Below, one piece after another: positions 1 through 9,765 of a stretch of 20,075 nucleotides of DNA. The number at the start of each line of letters is the position of its first letter. Position 1 is the stretch's first letter. Source of the stretch: Welwitschia mirabilis (Eukaryota; Gnetophyta; Gnetopsida; Welwitschiales); contig JBOZIK010000001.1 of NCBI GenBank assembly GCA_051453625.1, positions 79,557,467 through 79,577,541 on the forward strand, written 5' to 3'. A program made the translations under genes and the position numbers. The notes under the pieces were generated by a model, which was not told the origin of the DNA, did no database searches, and saw only the letters and a program-made list of their open reading frames with translations.

Positions 1-256
1 TTACCACAATTGGGATTTCAAGTAATTCAATATTTTTCAAATATTAAATTAAACATAAACCTGCAAATTTATAAAAAAAGCAAAAATGTGGACATGACAC
101 TTATTCAAGATTCATATTTTCTTCATTTCTTTTTATCCAGTAAACATTTCTTGAAACATTATGGATTCATAATCTAATAATATACAAATAGAATTAAATA
201 AATAAAATTCAAAAAATTAGAGTTCTAATCATTGCATTAAAATTTGGAGTATTACA
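1..256 (-). mobile_element. 3' LTR fragment of a gypsy-type element (element 1), cut by the window start
   Basis: Read on the minus strand this is the beginning of a 3' LTR, directly after a polypurine tract. The LTR edge is the ATTACA ending at 256 (TGTAAT on the minus strand). Positions 103-256 match 5747-5901, the same terminal part of another LTR in this window, at about 91 percent by hand count, and this fixes the edge. The rest of the LTR runs off the left side of the window. Positions 1-102 have no convincing match elsewhere here. The LTR assignment is firm; the family name is an inference from the adjacent polypurine context. Confidence 0.75.
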
Positions 257-270
257 TACCTTCCCCCTTA
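257..270 (-). other. Polypurine tract of element 1
   Basis: The minus strand reads TAAGGGGGAAGGTA immediately before the LTR edge TGTAATACTCC. A G-rich purine tract touching the 3' LTR is where plus-strand DNA synthesis starts in LTR retrotransposons. Its position fits exactly. Confidence 0.75.
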
Positions 271-357
271 AAGAGGTTTTCATCCCAGAAAACTTCTTAA
301 GCCATCATTAGCTTTATAATAACCATTAACAACTTAGTTAAGGAATGAATCCAAACC

Positions 358-371
358 TGGCTCTAATACCA
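358..371 (-). other. Primer binding site of element 1 (initiator tRNA-Met type)
   Basis: The minus strand reads TGGTATTAGAGCCA, one transition away from the standard TGGTATCAGAGCC primer site complementary to the 3' end of plant initiator tRNA-Met. It lies 2 bp from the LTR edge at 374, the expected spacing. The single difference is C to T. Confidence 0.85.
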
Positions 372-1081
372 ATTGTTACAACCCAGTTTTAGATTAGACT
401 TAAGAAGCACAAAAAACATGGTAAATTTTTTTCTTAAAATAAAATTAACTTACAAGACATGATTAAATATTGTAGTAGATCAAATAGTTTGTAACTAAGA
501 GACTACCTCTCAATTCCCACAAGATACATCTTAGGAGAACTGTATGAGGATATCTCACCTAGATAGTAGCACATCCTAGCTTAGGGTTGTTTAAAATTTT
601 CATTTAGGAATACACGAGAGGAGTGTGTAAGTTATGGTCGAATGGCTAGTTACATATATAGCCAAGCAACCATGCCTATGTATCCTCATCCATAGGAGTT
701 CAGATGATATGTAGTTATATCTTGGATCTCATTTCCATCTCTATTGATATGCATGAGTGTATAATAGATCAAGGTAGTCTGCGTTAGTGGAATGTGGACA
801 AATTATGAATAAACAAATGTAAGAACATAATATTCAATTCAACTAGAAGAAAAGTATGGTAAAACACTGAAATGAAATGACACTGATAAGCATCATAGCT
901 ATGTATAAGAATATAGAAGATGGCCGGTCAAAACTCTCAAGCTCACGACATTCATCCTTAATAAGGAATTCTAATGCATGAATGATGATATGCATAAATA
1001 TATTAACATAATTCATGTACTCAAATGTATATATAGTGAATCCCCTACTCACTTGGCAAAAATTATCCATTAGATAAATAA

Positions 1082-1251
1082 AAGTTAAGCATGTTAAGAA
1101 GTCTCTCGACTCTCTCCCTCATCTTAGTCTATGCCAATGGGATGGAAGGAAATATGGTAGCCACATAAAATAAGCACGTAAAGTAATTCCTTGAATCTCT
1201 CCCTCATCTTAGTATTAGCCAATGGGAGGAATAATATCAATAGTATAACGT
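1082..1251. repeat. Two-copy imperfect tandem repeat, unit about 85 bp, inside the LTR
   Basis: TCTCTCCCTCATCTTAG occurs at 1111-1127 and again at 1196-1212. The similarity extends on both sides (AAGTTAAGCATG against AAATAAGCACG on the left; GCCAATGGGA on the right in both), giving units at about 1082-1166 and 1167-1251. Such duplications in LTRs often affect promoter regions, but a regulatory role here is inference. Confidence 0.7.
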
Positions 1252-1280
1252 TATGTAGAAATGTAATTAATACATAGGTA

Positions 1281-1295
1281 TACACACACACACAC
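1281..1295. repeat. Short CA microsatellite
   Basis: An alternating AC run of about seven units lies in the LTR of element 1. It is too short to be of note except as a possible marker. Confidence 0.8.
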
Positions 1296-1320
1296 CATTT
1301 CGGCAGGGTACCTCATGGAT

Positions 1321-2079
1321 ACTCCTTTTATAACATAATATAATCAATCTAATGGTATGTAAATATATAAAATGTCCAAAGGAACTAGTCCATATGCCAC
1401 TAAATTTAATCACGAGTTTCAATAGACTTGATATAATAGAAGTTAAAGGATAAAAGAAGCTAATTATATGCCTAGCTATTTTTCAACAGCATCATTAAAA
1501 AAATCACTAATTATATATCATTTTGTACATAAGGTAACAAATAGCTAGTTAAAGCATTCAATTCATGAGCATGAACATGTAAGGTAATAAGTTTAAGCTA
1601 CAAACCTAAACTGCGATAAGACATACTGAGGTAACTATAGACACTAAGAAATGTGCTAAACTTGCATCATTGGATAACTATATCATGCATAATATGAATA
1701 CATTAAATTACATAAACACATATCATTATGATAGGGGAAAACCATAACCACTCCTTTTATAATGCTGACATAGTAACTAAATTTATAAATTTATTTTCTT
1801 ATAATGTTAACAATAACAAAAAGGAATTTAGTTCAACTTATGTCCTATAGACATGTTTATATATTTACCTCTAAGGCCACCACAACATAGTGAATTTGTT
1901 TAACTATCTAAGCCTTTTATTAGGTTCAAGGTGTTTCCTACCTTATCATCATAATTCCTATTATCAATATTTTCTAAGTCATTTTTACTAAACTGATGTT
2001 CTTATTAATCAAATTAATATTAGTACCTTTAATACATTTCAAGATAATAGTTAAACATATCTACCTTTATAATACACTT
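1321..2079. other. AT-rich DNA without recognised genes
   Basis: No convincing coding frame, RNA gene or repeat is visible. It may be a continuation of the LTR that starts at 374, but I cannot show this because the far LTR end is not identified. Confidence 0.5.
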
Positions 2080-2830
2080 ATAACATTTTGCATATGAGAC
2101 AACTAAATATCAAATAATATAACATTATGGATATGATATATATATACTATATTATAATATAATGTAGTATGCATGTAATAACACAGAATAAAACATCATA
2201 TTATTATGCATATTTTATAGTAGAATATAATGTAATATTATGCACATGAGATGACATAATTTAGTATAATGTAATATTAAGCAAAATACACTATAGATTA
2301 ACATAATCTAATATAAGAGAATATAATACATATTATAAGAATATGATTTAGTATAATATATGATATAGTAATATAATTTAAATAATCCATTATAAGTATA
2401 CTCTAATCTAATATAATATGATATTATGTGTATATGCATGATTATGGATATAATAAAGATATTAAAATATATTATAATATCATATCACATAATATGACAT
2501 ATAGGCAATCTATATATCATTATGTATAATCTAAGATAATGTTGTATAACCTAATATAATATATGTGTAGTATAATATGTTATGATATAATATGCAATAT
2601 ATAATATATGAAAATAATATAATATGCATGTAATGTAATATAATTAAGATATAAAATATTGTATAATATAATATATAGCATGGTATAATATAATATAATA
2701 TAATATAATACAACATAATTTTATTTTATAATATGATACAATTTAATATTATAGATGTGTATTATGTAATATAGTACATATGTTTTAGATGTAATATAAT
2801 AATACATTATTAATAAAGAAGAACATAGCA
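2080..2830. repeat. AT-rich low-complexity block built from TATAAT-like words
   Basis: About 750 bp are composed mainly of irregular TAATATAATAT, ATTATAATAT and similar words, with short near-regular runs such as the five-base repeat around 2685-2710. G and C appear mostly in isolated words such as ATGCATG. The minus-strand open frame at 2531-2716 translates to Tyr/Ile/Leu-rich low-complexity peptide and is a composition artefact. Possible origins are a decayed microsatellite or a matrix-attachment-like region; neither can be shown from sequence alone. Confidence 0.75.
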
Positions 2831-3410
2831 ATAAATAATTGATTTATATTTATAAACTTTTTTTTAAAAATTTTTTGCTTACTTCATAGGATATAATTCC
2901 ACATGGTTATAACTCAAAATAAAAAAAGAAAGGGAAAAAAACTAATCTCTATTAATTTTATACTTAGAAGTTAAGTTTTCATAGTCTAATTTTTATAGAT
3001 TATTATTTAAATTAGAATCTGCAGTAAACTCCTTTAATCAATAATTTATTTTCATTGGTTAAAATAACTAAGGTGGTGTTGTATTTACACAAGTCTGAAG
3101 AGTATACTTTCCCAGAACACTCTATTTTTTGAAAACAAAAATAAGACTAGATAATAGCTATATTAGAGAAATTCCTTAGTAGCTTGTTATTTTAAGTAGA
3201 AGTTTGGTGTATGCATTTTGTTCCAGTGACCAAAAAGTAGGCAAGGAAAAGAAAACCTTAAATCTATGAGGAAAAATTACCTCTTTGATGGATAAAAAAA
3301 TCAGATAGCACATGAAGCATACCAATGCATAAAGATCCTGAGTTCATTTCTCTAAAGCTAAAACTTGTCCTATTTTAAGTTGTGTTCTTTACACAGGGTT
3401 TCTAGATGGT

Positions 3411-3445
3411 AGTTTTTTTTGTTTTTTTTTTTTTTTTTTGTTTTT
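3411..3445. repeat. Poly-T run interrupted by single G residues
   Basis: Two T runs separated by a G form about 30 bases of nearly pure T. On the minus strand this would be a poly-A tail, so it could mark the 3' end of a minus-strand retroposed sequence, but no body of a LINE or SINE was recognised to its right. Confidence 0.6.
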
Positions 3446-4541
3446 CTAGACTAAGGTTTTGAAATTGTCACATCTTATTGTATTCTTCACTCCTGTCACT
3501 TGTCCCTTTTTTAATGTACTTTGAAATGGAGATACCAAAAATTATGCTCAAGGAAACCATGGAATTGAAGAAAACAAAAAATCTAATGTCTTTGGAAGAA
3601 AGCCAAGAATGACCTCTGAAAGTTATAGAACCATTGTTGCTTCCAGAGAGGCAAACAGTTTAATAGCACCTCTCAAGAAAGTATGGTTGTGGCTCCTGGG
3701 AAATAAGCAAATGATTCGAAAGTAAAATCTTTATCAAATAAATTTGCACGTAATTTAAGCAATTTATTAGAATAAAAAAAGAAGCAATGATGTGGAGAGA
3801 AATTTGGCATGGAATTGTAGTTATCTGAGGAAGAGGAACGCTTATCTTATATCACTAGATTTATTCACTCCCAATTAGCTGTATTCAACACAGGATTTCT
3901 TTGGGAACTAAATTATCTAGGAAGAAGGAACTTAAAGCAGAGCATGTTGAAGGACACTAATGGTAATTGAGTGCAGAGAAAGGGCTAATGTGGTTTTCTC
4001 ATTGCTCTCCTCTTCTCGGCACCTAGATTTTTTTTGTTTAAAAGTGGAATCTTTTTCTACACACTATTTCATGCTTTTGTGCTTTTTCTTCTACCTTTGT
4101 GCATTATTCCCGTAGGATCATTTCTGTGTGCTGCCTGCACCTTCTCACATTTTCTGTAGACATGCACTTCTTCCATGCTTCTTTCTACATGTGCGCTTTG
4201 CAGTCATTAGATAAAGAAGCCATGATGTTGACTCTTGATGGATGAACATCCATGCTCACTAGAATGCTTTTCACTTATAACAAATCCACCTTAGATAAAC
4301 AAACATTCTTAAGAGCGTAAGATGGAAGTTGCAAAATTTTGACATGGAAGGGCTATTGGGACTATGCTCTCTAGCCTTTCCAAACCACTCTACATAACTA
4401 AATCTCAAGTTGGCTTCAGAAAATAGAGAAAGGTTGCTGAAAAAAGTGATGTGCCTATTCCTGCATGCCATTGAGTTAACTCACAGCTACATCCTCTCAG
4501 CATAGGAGCATCTCTGTTTGGTATCTAAACCCTGCATCTTA

Positions 4542-4560
4542 TAATGGTTGATAACCATTA
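4542..4560. repeat. Perfect 8-bp inverted repeat with a 3-bp loop
   Basis: TAATGGTT and AACCATTA are exact reverse complements separated by GAT. The hairpin stands alone, without a T tract typical of a terminator and without a nearby gene. It may be chance in AT-rich DNA. Confidence 0.6.
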
Positions 4561-5180
4561 CCAAAATTGAAAGAGTGGGATTAAAATAAACTGCTATTAT
4601 CCTTTAGTCTCCCTCTACATTTTTCAAATAGTTCATTTAGCACATCCCCTATGATATCCTCCAAGATGCCTTCAATGCCTTCTAACTCGAAGAGCTAACT
4701 CACCCAGATTCTGATGCACCTTTAAGGATAATTTAATGCATCTTTAATTTTTTCACTATGCCAAATTCATTCGGTCTAACAGATTCATCAAGGAAATATG
4801 CAATTCCTTTCTTCTAACATGTTAAATTCCTTTCGCCACCCTGCTAGAGCACAATAGTTGGATAGCTTTAATAAATATCTTCCTATGAAGGTACTCGAGG
4901 AGAAAGCCTGAGGACTTTAATTACTACCTCTATAACCTCTGAAACTTGATCAAGCTTTATTTTGATATCTTTTGAAATGATGCTTCATTAACTTCATATA
5001 TTCACATCTTTTACCCTCTATTAATCTCATTATCCCCTTTATACTCTTTCATAAAAATGTAATCTATTCCTCATTGATACTATCCTCTACTTTTTATATT
5101 GCATCATATTCATTTATTCTTAGGTATTATCCCTCACTATAGTTACCTTTATTATATTTATGTATATATATGTATATGGA

Positions 5181-5266
5181 TACTTCCTCTAGTAATTATG
5201 TATTTTTTTAATATATTTTTACTAGTCTTTATCATTATTATTTATAAATTCACTTCTACTGCTACC
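5181..5266 (-). mobile_element. 3' LTR remnant of element 2
   Basis: The segment from TACTTCCTCT to GCTACC matches 5660-5744, which lies inside the complete LTR to the right, with only scattered transitions, single-base changes and short indels. The match stops at GCTACC, so about 155 bp of the LTR terminus expected here are missing. The left limit is uncertain because the corresponding part of the other LTR falls in the 100-base gap; the LTR may begin further left, in the AT-rich DNA near 5085. Confidence 0.65.
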
Positions 5267-5351
5267 TTATTGTAAGGGTCCAAAATTTCTACAATTGTAA
5301 AGCCTCAAAAAGGTTAAAAATCTTTATAAAATTAATGCTCTGATACTAAAA
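5267..5351 (-). mobile_element. Collapsed interior of element 2 with primer site only
   Basis: Just 85 bp separate the truncated left LTR from the right LTR. The only recognisable content is the primer site at its right end. No polypurine tract remains, consistent with a deletion that removed the left LTR terminus, the tract and all coding DNA together. Confidence 0.6.
5337..5350 (-). other. Primer binding site of element 2 (initiator tRNA-Met type, decayed)
   Basis: The minus strand reads TTTAGTATCAGAGC, which is the TGGTATCAGAGC primer site with one G-to-A change and a T-rich start. It abuts the LTR edge TGTGACACTCC at 5352. Same primer class and strand as element 1. Confidence 0.75.
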
Positions 5352-5901
5352 TGTGACACTCCAAAAATTCTAATGTTGAAAACTTCAAACTTACTTGGAC
5401 ACTTTGATACCCAAAATGTAATATCATCCTTTAGGGAGTCACAACTCAAGTTTTCACATGATACTGCTTAAGTAGGGATCATATTAAATATGTAAAATTT
5501 AATCAAGACATTGTAATAAGGCATGAAAAATAAAAATATCAATGGTAGTTCACAACATTNNNNNNNNNNNNNNNNNNNNNNNNNNNNNNNNNNNNNNNNN
5601 NNNNNNNNNNNNNNNNNNNNNNNNNNNNNNNNNNNNNNNNNNNNNNNNNNNNNNNNNNNACTTCTTCTAGTAATTATATATTTTTTAAATATATTTTTAT
5701 TAGTCTTTATTATTATTATTTGTAAATTTACTTCTACCGCTACCATATTCAAGCTTCATATTTCCTTCATACCTTTTTATCCAGTAAACATTTTTTGAAC
5801 CATTCTGGATTCATAATCTAATAATATACAGATAGAATTAAATAAAAGAAATTCAAAAAGATTAGAGATCTAATCATTGCATTAAAATTTGGAGTGCTAC
5901 A
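5352..5901 (-). mobile_element. 5' LTR of element 2, complete apart from an assembly gap
   Basis: The LTR starts TGTGACACTCC and ends GGAGTGCTACA. These termini are inverted copies of each other at 9 of 11 positions, an extended version of the TG...CA ends of LTRs. The total is 550 positions including 100 unknown bases. The last 155 bp match the LTR terminus of element 1 at about 91 percent, but the first bases differ (TGTGACACTCC against TGTTACAACCC). The open frames at 5468-5798 only bridge the gap and are not genes. The right edge lies directly against the LINE ORF1 frame. Confidence 0.8.
5560..5659. other. Assembly gap, 100 N
   Basis: One hundred unknown bases within the LTR of element 2. 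A round value of 100 is commonly a placeholder, so the true length of this LTR is uncertain. Confidence 0.99.
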
Positions 5902-6690
5902 CCTATCCAAATGGATACTTAGGGCACCATTGGACCCAAACCTATTTAGGAAACTATCAATATGGATCCACATTCCCAGACCCCATCTAGAGTTTTGAGA
6001 TGAAGATATTATAAGGAAAATCTCATCTTAGTTTGGTTAACTAATAAATCTTGATAGAATAACTATTAAATAGATGAGGTTGGTCCTTGCTAGATTTTAT
6101 ATCTGGATGAGCTTAGAAGATAAAAAGAAGATACAATCTATAAAGTTCAAATCTAAATGAGGTATATGTGATCTTAAAGTTACTTATGAGGACCTCTTAG
6201 TTCCATGTAAAATTTGTGAAAAGTTTAGAGATATCTGCAAGAGATGCATTTCTACATAAAAGAGATATTCCCAATGTGGGAGAATGAGCCATGTAAAGAA
6301 AGAATGCAAAAAAGACTTATTGACATTAAAGAAAAACAAAAATAGACTTGTTATTCCATGAAAAATTTGGGCATAATTAGAGCAACTACTGGCATAAATA
6401 GAAAAAGGAAAAAATAGTGAAGAGTACTACAGTCTTCCCTAAGGAAAACAAAGAAAACAAGAAATAGAAGAGGAAGTATAACTCCTTCTAATCTTTGATG
6501 GAAGAAGAGGACACTCAGTAACCCTAAAATCCACTAAACATAGAACAATCAAATGATGTGGAAGCTTAGATGAGAGGAATACCCATCAATAGAATCTTTT
6601 GAGAAAGGAAAACTATAGAGAATGTGGACAATAGCTTTCAAGATACCATCGAAGATACTCTAAAAAAGGTCAAGCTTCTAAAAAGAGGCG
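5902..6690 (+). pseudogene. LINE ORF1 remnant: DUF4283-like domain and CCHC-type zinc knuckle, 5' end missing
   Basis: ORF1 proteins of plant L1 elements bind the element RNA. One frame from 5902 reads LFRKLSIWIHIPRPHLEF and, after a stop, DEDIIRKI, then ITIK and LARFYIWMSL. These correspond to the conserved pattern in which a WVRIPGLP-like box is followed by a DEE-LRRIG box, a GKTIKVD box and an ARVCVEVDL box. A zinc knuckle follows at 6266-6307: YSQCGRMSHVKKEC has the C-x4-H-x4-C spacing, but the first Cys of CX2CX4HX4C is Tyr (TAT for TGT, one G-to-A change). At least six in-frame stops are visible up to about 6360. The N-terminal portion is absent. The region up to ORF2 is Lys/Glu-rich and degenerate, so 6690 is an estimated end. 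Confidence 0.75.
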
Positions 6691-6702
6691 AAAATAGATA
6701 TA

Positions 6703-9560
6703 ATGGATTGTCTTTCTTAAAATTGTAGGGGATTAGGATCCTCCTACAAGAAAAAGACTCTAAAAAATCTTATCAATCAATTTAATATTAAATTAGTTTG
6801 TTTATAAGAAATAAAAATGTGAGATAGCATGAAACTAGAGAATATAGGGCAGTAGTAAAACATTTTTACTCTATAGTCAAAGAAAACTCAGGAGGCCTCA
6901 TGATTCTCATGCATAAGTAGGCAGATTTAGTCAAACAATAATAAAAACTACCTAACTATATTTCTTAATAAAGAAGGTTGGATTATAATAAACATTTATA
7001 GCCCTTGAAATAATCAAGATAAAGCTTCCACATTAGGGAAATTATAGTAGATTGTAATAGATAAATCCAAGTGGCTTATAGTGGAGAACTTTAATTAATG
7101 CATTCCCCATTGGAAGGAATTAAGGGATGAAAATTAAAACTCTAGAGGTTTTACAATTCTTAAAGATTTCATGGTTCAGAATGACCTTTCAAATGTTTTA
7201 CTTGCTAGGTGTAAATACACCTAGTCCAATAGAAAGATAGAAAGCAATCTAATAATGTCCAAAATTGATAGAATTCTTATTAAAAAGGACTTAGAAAAGA
7301 TTCTAATCTAAGTTTGTGGGATAAATAGAATATATTTAGATCATCATCCAATTCAATATAGAATTGGGACAATAATGCCCTAGAGGACTCCATTTCAAAT
7401 TAAACATTACTAGATTACAAAGATAAAAACCAAAACTCTAATAGAAAAAATTCAAAGCTAATATAATGGTATTCATCCACTAAGCTTTCTTTACAGAGGC
7501 CTAAACATCTTAAAGCCCATATAAAGGACTAGAGGAGGAAAGATAAAAAAAAGATTTAAATTAAAAAATGACCTAGAGGAAGAGATCCAGAGAATCCAAA
7601 CTAAGCAAGAAGAGGAAGAAAACCAAGATAGCCTCCATAATAAGGAATATCAATGTCTCATGGAACTCTAAGAGATAAATATAAATGAGCAAAGCTACTA
7701 GAAAAAATGATTAAGAATTAAGTGGCTTAAGAAGAGGGATAAACATAATAAGTTTTTCTTCCAGTAAGCCAACCAACACAGAGTTGATAATAGGATTAGG
7801 AGGCTTATCATTAGAGACCAAGTAGTCAAAGATGACTAAGAAATAGCTAATAAAATACAGGCTCACCTTAAGAAAATATGGGAATGGAAAGATATCTACC
7901 CCAAACTTATTTCAAAAAATAAGAGAACATCTAATGAAAATAATACCCACTTTACTAAACCTCTAGGTAGAGAAGAAGTTTAGTTATCAATGAGATCAAT
8001 GAAGAATAATAGAGCTTCAGGACTAGATGGGTGGCTAGTCAAACTTTTCAAATCTTACTTTTCGATATTAGAAAATAACCTTCAAGATGTTATGCAGGAT
8101 ATTCTTTATAACAAATGGATTCCTGGGGAAATGAATAGAACTAGGGTTATTCTTATCCCTAGAAAATAGAATGTCAATAAACTAGAACATTCAGATTTTT
8201 AGATATTTACAATGTTCTTTATAGAATTTTTTGAAAAATCATGATGAGCCATATCACTTCCTATGTCCTAAGGTGATCTATGAGAACCAAGCCAGCTTTA
8301 TCTGATCTAGGTATATTTAGGACCAAATTCTCCTAATTCATAAAATTATACATTCTATTAAAAAGCATAAATTTCCTCTTCTTATTACTAAATTAGACAT
8401 ANNNNNNNNNNATCTTTAGTTAGACATGCAAGCTTCGGCTAAATTTAGTATAGAGGTTAATAACCACCAATCCAAGTTTTTTTCAGTTAGTTGAGGATTA
8501 AAACAAGGGGATTTCTTATTTTTCATATCTTTTCCTATTTGTTATGAATGTCTTATAAGGATTTATAAAAATTAATGGAGTATGTAGTATTAAGATAAGA
8601 GGTCAAAAACTTATTAATAACCATTATGTAGATATGATCATTATGATCAAAGCCTTTTGTTAGCAAACAAGAGCAATTAAGAATTCCATGAACCTTTTTA
8701 CAAAAGCTACAAGTTTCCACACCAACTAGAGTAGATCTAAAATTCATAAATTAGGTAGAAATAGTATTAGAGGGGGCAAAATTTCCAAAATATTAAACAT
8801 AAAAATGGGAGAACTTCAGAAAATCTACTTGGAAATCCCTTGCAAAATTAGTATAATACCCTCACTTGGACCTACATTCTTTAGTAAAAATTAGCATATA
8901 ACTCTTGTTAGAATAAATTCCTCTCTTCTTTAGTAAAACTTATCCTAGAAAACTCATGCCTAATCTCTTTTTTTAAATACATATCTTCCATTATTACCCT
9001 CACAAAAGAACATCATTTAAAAAATCAACAGAATTTTGAAATAATTTATTTAATCGAGAGGTAAATATTAAAATTGCATTCATCTATGCAAATGGGAGAT
9101 AATAGCTCAACCTAAAGAGTTTGTGGGCTAAGATGTTTAGAGATCAAAGGACTACCTCCTCACAGGAGCTCACTGGATTCTCAAAAGATTTTCTAAGTGA
9201 GGGCAACCATGGAGTGATTTGATTAATTAAAAGTATCCTAATTAGAACACCATCGAGGGAGATCCTTATTTAAGAAAACATGTTAGCAGAGCTAGAAGAA
9301 ATTTAATAGACTTAAACATATGCTATGAAGACACAACCAAGAAGATCCTTCACAAAAAATATGGAAAAGATGAAACTTATAAGAAATTCTAAATGGGCCA
9401 AATTTTAGATAAAATCAAGGTATTTTATTGGTTGAAGAATTACAATAGAATCCTCATAAGAGACTAGCTACATAAGAGGGGCTTGTAAGTTAAAAATGCT
9501 TGTCCAATCTGCTAGTCTTGTTCGAAAGATGCTAATCACCTTTTTTATTAATGCTAGTGA
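6703..9560 (+). pseudogene. LINE ORF2 remnant: endonuclease, reverse transcriptase and zf-RVT domains
   Basis: ORF2 normally nicks target DNA and reverse-transcribes the element RNA. The start ATG at 6703 is followed by NCRGLG (6721-6738), the N-terminal box of the plant L1 endonuclease. SGGL is at 6888-6899. The GDFN box has become ENFN followed by a stop at 7084-7098, so the Asp is lost by G-to-A. The RT begins near 7950: NRASGLDGW (about 8005-8031) stands for KAPGPDGF, TRVILIPRK follows near 8145, TKLD lies just before the 10-base gap, GLKQGDF (8495-8515) stands for GLRQGDP, and the active-site YVDD is YVDM at 8625-8636. The zf-RVT domain is recognisable at 9440-9554, with CPIC (9501-9512) and H-x4-C (9537-9554). 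Stops occur throughout, many replacing Gln, Arg or Trp. Frames shift in places. Confidence 0.85.
8402..8411. other. Assembly gap, 10 N
   Basis: Ten unknown bases within the reverse transcriptase region, just after the TKLD box. The frame before and after the gap both read as RT, so little coding sequence is missing here. Confidence 0.99.
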
Positions 9561-9765
9561 AATGATGATTTAATAACAATTATGATGAGTTATTACAAGC
9601 TCTATAATGCATCTGATATCATGTAAGAATAATGAGATTTGCTTGACTTATTGACAGATATAGAGTATAAGAAATAATCTAATTTTCAATAGTGCCCCTC
9701 TCCCATTTCCAATAATACTGCCAAGAGAATCAAACACTATCACTTACAAATTAGAATAATAATGG

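Larger units (their letters stand above)
257..373 (-). mobile_element. Collapsed interior of element 1: polypurine tract and primer site only 117 bp apart
   Basis: Between the two LTR edges only 117 bp remain. The left end, on the minus strand, holds the purine tract TAAGGGGGAAGG. The preceding context resembles the 3' end of the pol frame plus tract of plant Tekay/Del-type gypsy elements, where a GACGAAAT-like stretch is followed by AAGGGGGAG and then TGTAAYACYC. The right end holds the primer site. No gag or pol is left. This could be a deletion derivative, a recombinant between two copies, or a very small non-autonomous element. Confidence 0.7.
374..1320 (-). mobile_element. 5' LTR of element 1, right limit not resolved
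   Basis: The LTR edge is TGTTACAACCC at 374 on the plus strand, next to the primer site. Inside are two imperfect copies of an 85-bp unit (1082-1251), a short CA run (1281-1295), and ATTTCGGCAGGG near 1297, a phrase resembling one commonly seen in the LTRs of plant chromovirus-type gypsy elements. Its expected far end, similar to GGAGTATTACA, is not found before the AT-rich block that starts near 2080. The LTR may therefore extend to roughly 1.9 kb or be truncated. 1320 is only the last point where I see an LTR hallmark. Confidence 0.55.
2831..5180. other. Unassigned stretch with no recognised gene
   Basis: This 2.35-kb stretch is somewhat richer in G and C than its surroundings, especially 3540-4520. 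It contains a poly-T run and a small perfect hairpin, listed separately. Translations give no family I recognise. The longest reading is a minus-strand frame of 66 codons at 4271-4471, with no visible domain, signal peptide or repeat; I do not call it a gene. Whether this is unique host DNA or an older transposon cannot be decided here. Confidence 0.45.
5902..9720 (+). mobile_element. L1-type LINE retrotransposon, 5'-truncated and heavily decayed
   Basis: The order of domains is that of plant L1 elements: ORF1 with a DUF4283-like part and zinc knuckle, then ORF2 with an APE-type endonuclease, reverse transcriptase and a C-terminal zf-RVT domain. Both frames are on the plus strand and broken by many stops. 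The left limit is abrupt: the ORF1 frame is open from the first base after the LTR at 5901. The right limit is uncertain; coding similarity ends near 9554, no poly-A tail was recognised, and 9720 is an estimate. It cannot be mobile. Confidence 0.8.

Noticed and set aside
843-1070. Minus-strand open frame of 75 codons
   Set aside because: It lies within the LTR of element 1, shows no domain, and its hydrophobic composition follows from AT-rich DNA.
2531-2716. Minus-strand open frame of 61 codons
   Set aside because: The Tyr/Ile/Leu-only translation is an artefact of the TATAAT-like low-complexity block.
4271-4471. Minus-strand open frame of 66 codons in a GC-richer area
   Set aside because: No family, no adjoining exons or splice context I could support, and the length is within chance.
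5468-5798. Overlapping open frames on both strands
   Set aside because: Both run through the 100-base gap, where absence of stops is meaningless, and both lie inside an LTR.
8553-8747. Minus-strand open frame of 64 codons
   Set aside because: It is antisense to the LINE reverse transcriptase around the YVDM box.
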